Positions 31,467 through 39,531 are shown, counted from the stretch's first letter. The stretch is 44,917 nucleotides of DNA from an uncultured Collinsella sp. (GCA_900758475.1 CAAERQ010000018.1:1-44917), one strand, 5' to 3'. Program-made: numbers and translations. The notes: generated by a model from the sequence alone, not told the origin.

Positions 31467-32237
31467 CTACTTCTTCTTGTGCGGACGCGGCTTCTTCTCG
31501 CGACGGGTAACCTCGACCTGCAGCGGAGCGTTCTTGAGGCGCTCCTCCTCATCGGCCTTGGCCTTGTCGATAACCTTCTGCGTCACGAAGATCTGCTGGA
31601 TAACCTGCCAGGCAGAAGACACATCGTAGTACAGCAGAACGCCAACGGGCAGGCTCCAGCCCATCCAAAGCATCATGACGGTCATGACGACAGCCATCAT
31701 GCGCATGCTCTGGGCCTGCTGACCAGTCTGATTGCGAGACATATACAGCTGCGGAATCAGGGTCAAGACAGCGAACAGAATCAGGCAAACCAGCGCAGGC
31801 AGCGCAACCATAAAGCCATCGGCAAAGGAAGCGCTCGGCGTGGTGGTAAGGTCAGGCAGGATGTTGAAGAACGAGAACGTGCCGTCGCTAAAGTAGTTCG
31901 GCAGGTTACGCAGCAGCGTAAACAGGGCGAACAGGACAGGCATCTGGATCAACAGCGGCAGACAACCAGCCATGGGGTTGAACTTGTTCTCGCTGTAGAA
32001 CTTCTGCATCTCCTCGGCCTGACGCTGGGGATCGTCGGCATAGCGCTCCTGGATCTCGAGCATCTTAGGCTGCAGCACCTGCATGCGAGCCGTCGACTTG
32101 GTCGACTTGAGCATGAGCGGCGTCAGCAGCAGACGGATGATGACCACCAGGATGATGATGGACAGGCCCCAGTCGACCGCAAAGGTCTGGATGAGCTTGA
32201 GCAGCTCGAAAAGGATGTTAACGATCCAATCCCACAT
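31467..32237 (-). CDS. yidC: Membrane protein insertase YidC/Oxa1
   Basis: A 256-residue insertase of the short Gram-positive type with about five membrane helices. The hydrophilic-groove arginine is in 'VIIRLLLTPLMLKS'. The cytoplasmic hairpin ('QPKMLEIQERYADDPQRQAEEMQKFYSENKFNPMAGCLPLLIQMPVLFALFTLLR') is highly characteristic. The C-terminus is Lys/Arg-rich, likely contacting the ribosome. There is no obvious lipobox. It lies in the rpmH-rnpA-yidD-yidC-jag operon. Confidence 0.95.
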   Translation of the reverse strand: MWDWIVNILFELLKLIQTFAVDWGLSIIILVVIIRLLLTPLMLKSTKSTARMQVLQPKMLEIQERYADDPQRQAEEMQKFYSENKFNPMAGCLPLLIQMPVLFALFTLLRNLPNYFSDGTFSFFNILPDLTTTPSASFADGFMVALPALVCLILFAVLTLIPQLYMSRNQTGQQAQSMRMMAVVMTVMMLWMGWSLPVGVLLYYDVSSAWQVIQQIFVTQKVIDKAKADEEERLKNAPLQVEVTRREKKPRPHKKK

Positions 32238-32266
32238 GTAAGTTTTCCTCCGATAGCGAGTGCCCG

Positions 32267-32491
32267 CTAAGGCACAGGGTCATAACCGCCGACGTGCAGG
32301 GGATTGCAGCGAGCGATGCGCCTCACGGCAAGCCAGCAGCCTCTCAAAACGCCGTACTTCTCAATCGCCTGGATAGCGTATTGCGAGCACGTTGGGTAAT
32401 AAATGCAGGCGTCAGGCAATAAGGGCGAAATAACCTGTTGATATATGCGAATAGGAGCGATGGCAACACGTCGCAAAACGTGATTGCTCAT
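32267..32491 (-). CDS. yidD: Membrane protein insertion efficiency factor YidD
   Basis: A 74-residue YidD with the family pattern 'YQQVISPLLPDACIYYPTCSQYAIQAIEKYGVLRGCWLAVRRIARCNPLHVGGYDPVP'. It assists YidC-dependent insertion. Its start overlaps the rnpA stop by four bases (ATGA-type), so translation is coupled. Confidence 0.96.
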   Translation of the reverse strand: MSNHVLRRVAIAPIRIYQQVISPLLPDACIYYPTCSQYAIQAIEKYGVLRGCWLAVRRIARCNPLHVGGYDPVP

Positions 32492-32826
32492 CGCTCCTCC
32501 CCGGCAACGCCGGCGCGTTTCATAAGCGAACGCAACGCCTTGTCCATCTCCTGCGGCGAGGAAACCCTCGTCTTGGGAGTCGCGAACAAGATGATGTCAT
32601 GACCCGCAACGGGAAATCCACAGCTGCGGGCGGCCTCGCGCATCACACGCTTAGATCGGTTGCGCACCACAGCACAACCGAGTCGTTTAGCACCAACGAA
32701 GGCGACCCTTCCGGAGTCGCCTTCGCCAACCGATTCACATATGGTCATTCGAATCAGAGGGTGATTGAAACGACGCCCCTGACTGAACACATGCTCGAAA
32801 TCTTGCCGAGACTTAATAGTCTTCAT
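32488..32826 (-). CDS. rnpA: Ribonuclease P protein component
   Basis: A 112-residue basic protein of the RNase P holoenzyme, needed for tRNA 5' maturation. The signature 'AVVRNRSKRVMREAAR' is intact, and 'SQGRRFNHPLIRM' is the usual substrate-leader contact segment. It lies 20 bases after rpmH. The RNase P RNA gene is not in this window. Confidence 0.95.
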   Translation of the reverse strand: MKTIKSRQDFEHVFSQGRRFNHPLIRMTICESVGEGDSGRVAFVGAKRLGCAVVRNRSKRVMREAARSCGFPVAGHDIILFATPKTRVSSPQEMDKALRSLMKRAGVAGEER

Positions 32827-32846
32827 GCGAGATGTGTGTATCGCTG

Positions 32847-32981
32847 CTAGACAGTGAGACGCTTGCGGCCCTTGGCGCGACGACGGGCGAGCACGGCACG
32901 ACCACCCTTAGTGGCCATACGGGCACGGAAGCCATGGGTCTTGGCACGCTTACGCTTATTAGGCTGATACGTACGCTTCAT
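32847..32981 (-). CDS. rpmH: 50S ribosomal protein L34
   Basis: A 44-residue L34 beginning MKRTYQPNKRKRAKTHGFRARM and ending GRKRLTV. A longer frame to 33041 adds 20 residues with no family support. Strong AGGAGG-type ribosome site just upstream. It is the first gene of its operon, with a good promoter at 33054-33083. Confidence 0.98.
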   Translation of the reverse strand: MKRTYQPNKRKRAKTHGFRARMATKGGRAVLARRRAKGRKRLTV

Positions 32982-33053
32982 CTTAAGTTCCTCCTGCTGC
33001 ATTTCGAGTGTCCGCGGGGGCGCGGACGCAGATATAGACACGTGAGCTTGAAG

Positions 33054-33083
33054 ATTGTAGGGAAATCAATGTTCAAATGTCAA
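33054..33083 (-). promoter_or_regulatory. Promoter of the rpmH operon
   Basis: On the minus strand a perfect TTGACA (33078-33083) is separated by 18 bases from TACAAT (33054-33059). Transcription runs away from the origin-left cluster. Confidence 0.75.
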
Positions 33084-33159
33084 GAAATCAAAGGTAAAAG
33101 GTTGCAAAGAGTACACGGTTCCCCCATAAGCAGAATCGGCACTTGATGCAGCAGGCAAC

Positions 33160-33326
33160 TTTTCACGAAATTTCATCGAGTTTTCAACAGGTCGTGTTGG
33201 AAATGTTGAGAACTTTTCGCCCGTTTTCCAAGGTTTTCAACAGGTTTTGAAAACTTGTCGAAAGATGAGAAACATTGCGCGGTGAGCTACTATTTGTTCA
33301 AAACCTTTTGAAAGATTGCGAGCGGC
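33160..33326. other. oriC left part: DnaA-box cluster
   Basis: This spacer, upstream of the GHKL gene, holds several copies of a 9-mer related to the DnaA box. Exact TTTTCAACA occurs at 33181-33189 and 33234-33242. Close variants are TTTCCAACA (33195-33203, minus), TTCTCAACA (33204-33212, minus) and TTTTCCAAG (33224-33232). An inverted repeat TTCAAAA-CC-TTTTGAA (33297-33312) lies just before the start codon. The motif differs from the classical TTATCCACA at positions 3 and 6. Together with the dnaA-dnaN spacer this suggests a bipartite origin. Confidence 0.75.
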
Positions 33327-34679
33327 ATGTCTGACGACTTCTACACCATGGTCGATTCCGGTGATCCGGCACCCGACAACGAGCACATCACCGGCGTGCG
33401 CGAAAAACGCAACAAGAGCGAGCAGGTCACCGCGCAAGCACCGAAGGCCATGTATGCAGCGCGCATCGCGGTCTACGATGACATGCTGTCGACACCGCGT
33501 GTCATCGTCATCGAACCGCAAGACGTCCGTACCTACCTGGAAGAGACAACCAACACCGTCTACCAGTGCATGAAGGAGCAGGGAGGACGCATCTCGTTGA
33601 TGGTTATCCGCGAGATTGTCGAAAACTTTATCCACGCGCATTTTGCAGAGCCCATCATCTCGATTCTCGACGGCGGCGACACCATCCGCTTTGCCGATCA
33701 GGGTCCGGGCATCGACGACAAAGAGCGTGCCTTCGACTTTGGCGTAACCAGCGCAAACAGCAAGATGAAACGGTATATCCGCGGCACCGGCGCCGGGTTT
33801 CCCATGGTACAGGAGTACTTGGAAAACGCCGGCGGCGCCGTCTCCATCGAGGACAACATGGGCAATGGCACCGTCGTGACGGTAAGTCTGAACCCCAAGC
33901 GCGTGCAGGAAATCGAGCGTGCCGGCGGGCGCGGGGCAGCCGTGCGGCCCGAAACAGAGCAGCAGGCATATCCCATGCCGGGCGCCTTCACGCAGCAACC
34001 CGCAGCGATGCAACAGGTGCAACAGCAAATAGCCCCCATGCAGCAGCCTGGCATGCCCCCCGCGCAAGAGCCCCAGGCACCCTCGGGCGCGATTCCCCAG
34101 AACATACCCGATGCAATGCCAGCGATGGGCCAGGATGTGGGAACCTTGCAGCAGATGGCGGGTGCATCGGCTGCACAGCAGATGTCCTATCAACCGAACC
34201 CGCAAGGGTATCCGGCTCAATACGCGCCGCAAACGGGATATGCGCAGGCATACCCCCAGCAATACCCGCTGGGATACCAGCAGCCGTACCAACAGATGCC
34301 CCAGGCGCAGTACAACCCATGGGCCCAGCAGATGCCTCCGCAGCCTTACCAACAGTGGCCGCAAAGTTTTCAACAGCAGCCGCTGCCCATGCAGAGTTCT
34401 CAACAACCAGCAGCTCAAATGATGTATCCTAATGCGGCGAATCAGTATGCACAGCCGCAGCAAAACGTATTTGTGAGCGAGCGCGGCGAAGCGGCGCTGG
34501 ACTATCTGGCTCAAAACCAGGAGTGTGGCGCAACCGACCTGGCACGAGCGTTTGGAAACTCGGCGCCCACGTGGTCGCGAACGCTCAACGACTTGGCGCA
34601 GGCCGGCTTGATAATCAAACATGGCCAGAAATATCATCTGACCGAAATAGGCAGCGCTCGCGTGCGAGCCCAAAGCTAA
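33327..34679 (+). CDS. Origin-linked GHKL ATPase with Q/P-rich linker and winged helix
   Basis: A 450-residue protein of unknown function in the usual dnaA-leader position. Residues about 60-190 are a GHKL ATP-binding fold closest in look to SpoIIAB-type anti-sigma/serine kinases. The N-box is 'EIVENFIHAHF' (Glu96, Asn100), G1 is 'FADQGPGID', and G2 is 'IRGTGAGFPMVQEYLENAGG', followed by 'GNGTVVTVSL'. No His-kinase H-box is seen. Residues about 205-380 are a low-complexity linker rich in Gln, Pro, Met, Ala and Tyr. The C-terminal 65 residues form a winged-helix-like domain ('GEAALDYLAQNQECGATDLARAFGNSAPTWSRTLNDLAQAGLI'). dnaA starts 15 bases after its stop, so they are co-transcribed. It could phosphorylate or sequester a partner and bind DNA near oriC. 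The ribosome site is weak. Confidence 0.85.
   Translation: MSDDFYTMVDSGDPAPDNEHITGVREKRNKSEQVTAQAPKAMYAARIAVYDDMLSTPRVIVIEPQDVRTYLEETTNTVYQCMKEQGGRISLMVIREIVENFIHAHFAEPIISILDGGDTIRFADQGPGIDDKERAFDFGVTSANSKMKRYIRGTGAGFPMVQEYLENAGGAVSIEDNMGNGTVVTVSLNPKRVQEIERAGGRGAAVRPETEQQAYPMPGAFTQQPAAMQQVQQQIAPMQQPGMPPAQEPQAPSGAIPQNIPDAMPAMGQDVGTLQQMAGASAAQQMSYQPNPQGYPAQYAPQTGYAQAYPQQYPLGYQQPYQQMPQAQYNPWAQQMPPQPYQQWPQSFQQQPLPMQSSQQPAAQMMYPNAANQYAQPQQNVFVSERGEAALDYLAQNQECGATDLARAFGNSAPTWSRTLNDLAQAGLIIKHGQKYHLTEIGSARVRAQS
34367..34405 (+). promoter_or_regulatory. DnaA-box-like motifs inside the GHKL gene
   Basis: Exact TTTTCAACA at 34367-34375 and variant TTCTCAACA at 34397-34405, both in the segment encoding the Q-rich linker. 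Another box-like sequence, TTATCCACG, is at 33628-33636 in the N-box coding region. They match the motif clustered in the flanking spacers. Confidence 0.5.
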
Positions 34680-34694
34680 GGAACGGGAGAAACA

Positions 34695-36419
34695 GTGGAC
34701 GAGGAAGCAAGCATCATCCTGGGAGATGCCATCGCCTTTTGTCAGCGCGACGGCCAAGATGCACGCCTCATCAATATGCTGGGACAATCGCGCGCTGTGA
34801 GTTTAACCGAGGACACTCTGACGATTGAGGCCCCTTCACGCTTTGCCATCGCCCAGCTCAAAAAGCATCAGCCGACCATCGAGGCGTACCTAGAAGAGAT
34901 AGCCTTTGCACCGATTGCGCTCAATATCGTGGCACCGCAAGGCGCCTCGGCAAATACGGCCCTGGACACTCACCCGGCAGCGACCGCCACCGCAGCGGCA
35001 ACGCCGGCGCCCGGACCTCGACGCGACGATGTTTCCCGTGAAACCATGGCACCGCAGGCGGCCGCTTCGGTCGCACCGGCGGTAGAGCCAGCCCCCTCGC
35101 CCATCCCGACCGCCACGCATATGCCCGTCGCACATGAGGCGACACCCGGCGAGGAATCGGGCATTGCAATCAAAAACACGTTGTCCGCCGACGATTTCCG
35201 CCGCATGATGACCCAAATGAACGGCAGGCCACCGGCGAAAAGCGCAAGTTCGTCCGCAACGCCGACAGCACCTTCGGCGGCGGCCCCGGCGGCAGTCGAG
35301 AAAAACGCAGACGGGGCACCCCTCGCAGCGAATTCGAAATTCACGTTTGAAAACTTCGTCTTCGGACCGGAGAACAGTCTTGCCTACCGATCGGCGCTCA
35401 AATTCGCCATGCTTGCAGACACGCCCGGTACCTGCACGTCGCTGTTCATCTACGGCAAATCGGGCCTGGGCAAGACGCACCTGCTGCTCGCCATCAAAAA
35501 TGAGCTGGCAGAGAAATCGCCCGAGATCAAGGTGAAGTACGCCAACTCGCAGGCATATCTGGACGATTTGATGACGGAATTCGACCGCCAAAAGAAGAGC
35601 AACGCCCCCATTATGCAGGCGTACCACGGCGTCGACGTGCTTATCATCGATGACATCCAGAACATCATTGGCAAGCGCGCGAGCGTGGATTACTTCTTCC
35701 AGTTAATGGACGAATTTATCCGTAACAACAAGAAGGTCGTGATCGCCGCCGATCGCGCTCCCAAGGACCTTAATATGGACGAGCGCCTGACCAGTCGCTT
35801 TAATGCCGGTCTGCTGTGTCTGGTGGCGGAGCCCAGCTACGAGATGAAGTACAAGATCTTGCAGCGTTATTACGAGAACACGATCGCCGCCGCGCCCGAG
35901 ACAGGCAACGACTCGCTGCTGGCGGCATACGGGGGCGACGGCGGACATCTGACCGACGCGCACTTTAAACACATGGCCGAGGTCTCGGGCACCAACATTC
36001 GCGAGCTCGAGAGCTTTTGCGAGCGTTGTGCCGGCGAAGCGGGCGATCGCGAACGCGAGGGCGGGGAGCTCACCTTTGACGACATCGACGCCATCGCCAA
36101 CCAGTACTTCGACACATCGGCCAAGAAAATCAATGTGCAGACGGTCCAGTCCGTCATCGAGGAGCAATACGGTGTGACGCACGAGGAACTCATCGGGCCT
36201 CGCCGCAACGCCAACATCGCCAAGGCGCGCCATATCGCTATCTACCTGGCGATCGAGATGTGCGAGATGACGACGACGGCCGTGGGCGCCGAGTTTGGCA
36301 ACCGCAACCACTCGACCGTCAGCACGAGCTATAAAAAGGTTCAGAAGATGATTCAGGAAGACCGGACTGTTACCGAAGACCTCAAGTCGCTGCGCGATAA
36401 AATTACACTGCGCTCGTAG
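34695..36419 (+). CDS. dnaA: Chromosomal replication initiator DnaA
   Basis: A 574-residue DnaA, longer than usual because domain II (about 82-215) is an extended Ala/Pro-rich linker. Domain III starts at 'FTFENFVFGPENSLAY' (217-232). Walker A is 'GKSGLGKTH' (254-262) and Walker B 'VLIIDDIQ' ends at 319-322. Domain IV has the helix-turn-helix signature 'GAEFGNRNHSTVSTSYKKV'. The usual sequence is GGRDH(S/T)TV; here positions 536 and 538 are both Asn, so the Gly and Asp are replaced. Start is GTG at 34695 after a GGGAG site. It is downstream of the GHKL gene in one transcript. A parS-like 16-mer (35030-35045) lies in the linker coding region, translated as VSRET. Confidence 0.97.
   Translation: MDEEASIILGDAIAFCQRDGQDARLINMLGQSRAVSLTEDTLTIEAPSRFAIAQLKKHQPTIEAYLEEIAFAPIALNIVAPQGASANTALDTHPAATATAAATPAPGPRRDDVSRETMAPQAAASVAPAVEPAPSPIPTATHMPVAHEATPGEESGIAIKNTLSADDFRRMMTQMNGRPPAKSASSSATPTAPSAAAPAAVEKNADGAPLAANSKFTFENFVFGPENSLAYRSALKFAMLADTPGTCTSLFIYGKSGLGKTHLLLAIKNELAEKSPEIKVKYANSQAYLDDLMTEFDRQKKSNAPIMQAYHGVDVLIIDDIQNIIGKRASVDYFFQLMDEFIRNNKKVVIAADRAPKDLNMDERLTSRFNAGLLCLVAEPSYEMKYKILQRYYENTIAAAPETGNDSLLAAYGGDGGHLTDAHFKHMAEVSGTNIRELESFCERCAGEAGDREREGGELTFDDIDAIANQYFDTSAKKINVQTVQSVIEEQYGVTHEELIGPRRNANIAKARHIAIYLAIEMCEMTTTAVGAEFGNRNHSTVSTSYKKVQKMIQEDRTVTEDLKSLRDKITLRS
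35030..35045. promoter_or_regulatory. parS-like site inside dnaA
   Basis: TGTTTCCCGTGAAACC differs from the perfect parS at two positions. It falls in the disordered linker of DnaA, in the frame that reads VSRET, where protein constraint is low. Confidence 0.6.
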
Positions 36420-36657
36420 GTAAATGGACACACCTGTTGAAAACTTGTTGAAACGGCGGTTATAAGGTGTCAAAAACTCGAGCCGCGGTGGTGAAAAGTT
36501 TTGCGCAGGTTTTGAACGTGGAAAACATACCCGGTTGCACACAGGTTCCTGTCGATTCTCTTTTTAGGGCTGACCTGCACTTTTAGGAGTAATCAACAGT
36601 TTCGTCAGTACTATTACTATTATTAAGATATTTATATCTATAGAAAGGTATTAAAAG
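36420..36657. other. oriC right part: DnaA boxes and DnaA-trio/unwinding element
   Basis: The dnaA-dnaN spacer. Box-like motifs: TTTTCAACA on the minus strand at 36435-36443, GTTTCAACA (minus) at 36446-36454, TTTTCCACG (minus) near 36517-36525, and TAATCAACA (plus) at 36590-36598. The last is followed ten bases on by TACTATTACTATTATTAAG (36609-36627), a run of trinucleotides like the DnaA-trio of Bacillus subtilis, then an AT-rich stretch (36628-36657). This is the best candidate for the site of strand opening. Confidence 0.75.
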
Positions 36658-37761
36658 ATGAAGTTCACCGTCAGCCAGAGTTCGCTTACGCAAGCCATCG
36701 GCGTCGTTATGAAAGGCGTCGCTTCGGCATCCACCCTTCCCATTCTGTCGGGCGTGCTCGTTAAGGCACAAGACGGCATCTTGGAATTCCAGACCTCCAA
36801 CTACACCATCTCGATTCGTCACCGCATTGCGGCTCATGTCGAAGAGGAGGGCGAGATGGTGATTCCCTGCAAAATGCTCTCCAACATCACCAAGACCCTT
36901 CCCGATGCCCCGGTTACCTTTGAGCTGTCCGAGCGTCAGGTTTTGATTGGCTGCGAGAAGAGCTCTTTTCGCCTCAACACGCTCGATGCCAACGACTTTC
37001 CCGAGTTCCCGGCATACGCCATCGAGAGCGCCGTCGAGCTGCCGACCGATATCCTGTCCGAAATGGTAAGCCGCGTATGGCGCGTCACGTCGACTGACAA
37101 GGCCCGCCCCATCCTGGGTGGCGTGCACATGAAGGTCGAGAACAACACCGTGCGCCTGGTCGCGACCGACTCCTTCCGACTGGCCGTGTGCGATACGCAG
37201 GTCGAGACCTCGACCCTCGAAGGTTCCTTTGAACTCAACGTTCCGGCCGACGCCTTCAACGACGCGCTGAGCATCATGGCGAGCCAGGCTACCATCATGA
37301 TCGGCGCCACCGACACCCAGGTTGTCTTTGAGGCCGGCAACACCACCTACGTGTCGCGCCGCATTGAGGGCGTTTATCCCAATTACAAGCAGCTCATCCC
37401 CGATTCGTGCGTGACGAGCGTCAAGATCGACGTGGCCGCCTTTAACGCCGCCCTTAAGCGCGTGGCCGTTATCGCGAGCGCCAACCCCGCTGTCAAGTTT
37501 GAGATTGACGTCGAGAACGGCCAGATGGGCCTGTCCTCCATTTCCAACGACCAGGATCTGGCGCAGGAGACGATCGATGTCGAGGCCGAGGGCGAGTCGG
37601 GCACCATCGCCTTCAACTACCACTACATCTTTGGCTGCCTCAATGCCCTGTCCAAGGAGAAGGAGATCACGCTGGAGCTCAAGAGCTATTCGCAGGCTGG
37701 CATCTTCAAGTCCTACGACAAGATCAACTACCTGTACCTGGTCATGCCGGTACGCATCTAG
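36658..37761 (+). CDS. dnaN: DNA polymerase III sliding clamp (beta subunit)
   Basis: A 367-residue clamp with the expected three repeated domains, beginning MKFTVSQSSLTQAIGVVMKGVASASTLPILSGVLV and ending with the 'YLYLVMPVRI' tail that closes the ring and forms part of the partner-binding pocket. 'TDSFRLAVCDTQ' and the 'GGVHM' strand fit the family. AAAGG lies a few bases upstream of the ATG; the AT-rich unwinding element forms its leader. It is followed 8 bases later by recF. Confidence 0.97.
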   Translation: MKFTVSQSSLTQAIGVVMKGVASASTLPILSGVLVKAQDGILEFQTSNYTISIRHRIAAHVEEEGEMVIPCKMLSNITKTLPDAPVTFELSERQVLIGCEKSSFRLNTLDANDFPEFPAYAIESAVELPTDILSEMVSRVWRVTSTDKARPILGGVHMKVENNTVRLVATDSFRLAVCDTQVETSTLEGSFELNVPADAFNDALSIMASQATIMIGATDTQVVFEAGNTTYVSRRIEGVYPNYKQLIPDSCVTSVKIDVAAFNAALKRVAVIASANPAVKFEIDVENGQMGLSSISNDQDLAQETIDVEAEGESGTIAFNYHYIFGCLNALSKEKEITLELKSYSQAGIFKSYDKINYLYLVMPVRI

Positions 37762-37769
37762 CGCTACCC

Positions 37770-38876
37770 ATGACCATGTTCGCACGCGATCTTTCCGTTA
37801 CGCGCTATCGCAGCTTCGACAGTTACCGCCTTGCTCTGAGCGACGGCGTGACAGTGCTCGCAGGTCCCAACGCGGCGGGAAAGACCAACCTCATAGAGGC
37901 GCTGCAGCTGCTGACGAGTGGCGCCTCGTTTAGGCATCCGACCGCAGCCGAGCTCGTGCACGACGGCGTGGGCTCATGCAAGGTCGAGCTGAGGCTCGAA
38001 GGCGATGGGCGCGTGCTGGACATGGGGCTGAGCGTGGAAGACGGCAAGCGTTCGTTTAGCCGCAACGGCAAGCGCTGCGCTGCGTCCGGCGTGCGCGGGG
38101 TACTGCCGAGCGTTTTGTTTTGCCCGGACCACCTGGATATGGTCAAGCGGGGTGCCAGCGTGCGCCGCACCGCACTCGATGACTTTGGCGTTCAGCTGAG
38201 TGCGCGCTATGCCGATCTGGCTAGTGCCTACGGGCGCTGCGTGACCCAGCGCAATGCCCTGCTCAAGGAGACCTGGTGCTGCCGCGAGATGCTCGGCGCC
38301 TGGAACGAATCGCTCGCCCGCGCCGGTTCGGCCCTACTCGTGCATCGTCTGGCTCTGCTCGACCGGCTGTCGGGCCATGTGCGCGACGCCTATGGCCGCG
38401 TGGCATCCGGCGAGCCCGCCGGCGTGTCCTATGTGTCCACGCTTGGCGACTTGCCTCGCACCGAGGATCGCGACGAGCTCAGGGGCTGGGCGTATGAGCG
38501 CATGCTCTCGGCGCTCGATGAGCGCGCCGACGAGGAGATCCGCCGCGGCGTGACGCTCGTGGGTCCGCATCGCGACGAGATTGAGTTTTCCGTCGCGGGC
38601 CGATCGGCCCGTTCATTTGCCAGCCAGGGCCAGCAGCGAACGCTGGTGCTTGCCTGGAAGGTGGCAGAAGTGGCCGTGGCGCGCGATATCCTGGGCACCG
38701 CGCCGCTGCTGCTCTTGGACGACGTGATGAGCGAACTCGACGCCGGGCGTCGAGGCGCTTTTCTGCAGCTGATCGGTGATGATATCCAGACAGTCATAAC
38801 CACCACCAATCTGGGGTATTTTACCGATGACCTGCTTGATCGAGCCAAGGTGGTGAGCATGGGTGAGACGTGCTAA
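37770..38876 (+). CDS. recF: DNA replication and repair protein RecF
   Basis: A 368-residue SMC-like ATPase that guides RecO/RecR and RecA loading at gaps. Walker A is 'LAGPNAAGKTNLIEALQLL', the ABC-type signature is 'FASQGQQRTLVLAWK', and Walker B is 'LLLLDDVMSELDAGRR'. It begins 8 bases after dnaN. Its 3' end overlaps dciA by 14 bases. Confidence 0.96.
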   Translation: MTMFARDLSVTRYRSFDSYRLALSDGVTVLAGPNAAGKTNLIEALQLLTSGASFRHPTAAELVHDGVGSCKVELRLEGDGRVLDMGLSVEDGKRSFSRNGKRCAASGVRGVLPSVLFCPDHLDMVKRGASVRRTALDDFGVQLSARYADLASAYGRCVTQRNALLKETWCCREMLGAWNESLARAGSALLVHRLALLDRLSGHVRDAYGRVASGEPAGVSYVSTLGDLPRTEDRDELRGWAYERMLSALDERADEEIRRGVTLVGPHRDEIEFSVAGRSARSFASQGQQRTLVLAWKVAEVAVARDILGTAPLLLLDDVMSELDAGRRGAFLQLIGDDIQTVITTTNLGYFTDDLLDRAKVVSMGETC

Positions 38877-39426
38877 TTACGAGCGCGAGAACGGAACGGT
38901 TGCCTTTGGCGGCTTTTTGGATGCCGAGCGTCAGCGCATCCTGGCGACCGCGACACCTGAGCGCCGCGCGCAGATGGAGGCTGCAGAGGAATCTCGTGCG
39001 GTCTATCACGCCTGGAATGCGGTGTGCTCGGGCACGCGCGAGGGACGCCATGTGACGGGCCTGCGCTACCTGCCCGAGTCCAACGAACTGCTGGTGTACC
39101 TCGATTCGCCCTCATGGACGCAGGAGATGACGCTTTTGCGCGAGATTATCCGTGCGCGCATGGAGCGCGCCGGCGCGCACGTCGACGGCCTGGTGTTCAA
39201 GACGACCGCCCCCGGCCACACACCGCCCGCTGCAAAAGAGCGCCTGCGTCCGGCCGTGGCCGAGCGTCCGCCGGCTCCGCATGCCGACCTCAGCGGTGCC
39301 GAGCGTGCCGAGATCGAGCGCCAAGTGGCACCCATCGAGGACCAAAAACTGCGCGAGGCCCTCGAGAACGCCATGAGAGCCAGTGCCGAGTGGGCCAAGG
39401 GCGTGCAGGGCAAAAAAGAGCCTTAA
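38863..39426 (+). CDS. dciA: DUF721/DciA-like helicase-loading factor
   Basis: A 187-residue protein occupying the position of actinobacterial dciA between recF and gyrB. Residues about 40-115 form the DUF721 domain ('VYHAWNAVCSGTREGRHVTGLRYLPESNELLVYLDSPSWTQEMTLLREIIRARM'), a KH-like fold. DciA is the ancestral loader or activator of DnaB in bacteria lacking DnaC/DnaI. The rest is a charged helical tail rich in Ala, Arg and Glu. Start is GTG at 38863 inside the end of recF, so translation is coupled. A strong terminator follows before gyrB. Confidence 0.85.
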   Translation: MRRANYERENGTVAFGGFLDAERQRILATATPERRAQMEAAEESRAVYHAWNAVCSGTREGRHVTGLRYLPESNELLVYLDSPSWTQEMTLLREIIRARMERAGAHVDGLVFKTTAPGHTPPAAKERLRPAVAERPPAPHADLSGAERAEIERQVAPIEDQKLREALENAMRASAEWAKGVQGKKEP

Positions 39427-39453
39427 ATCGCATCTGGTGGCCTTGTAGAGCCA

Positions 39454-39482
39454 AATACCCTCGTTCCCGAGGGTATTTTTTT
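39454..39482 (+). terminator. Terminator between dciA and gyrB
   Basis: A 10-bp stem AATACCCTCG / CGAGGGTATT with a TTCC loop followed by a long T-run. It separates the dnaN-recF-dciA transcript from gyrB. Confidence 0.9.
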
Positions 39483-39531
39483 ACGATAAACTAGTAAAGC
39501 TGTACACATTTTCTTAACTGAAGGAGGACGT

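Noticed and set aside
33237..34787. 516-codon frame antisense to the GHKL gene and across the origin spacer
   Set aside because: It would run through the box cluster; the plus-strand frame has intact ATPase motifs.
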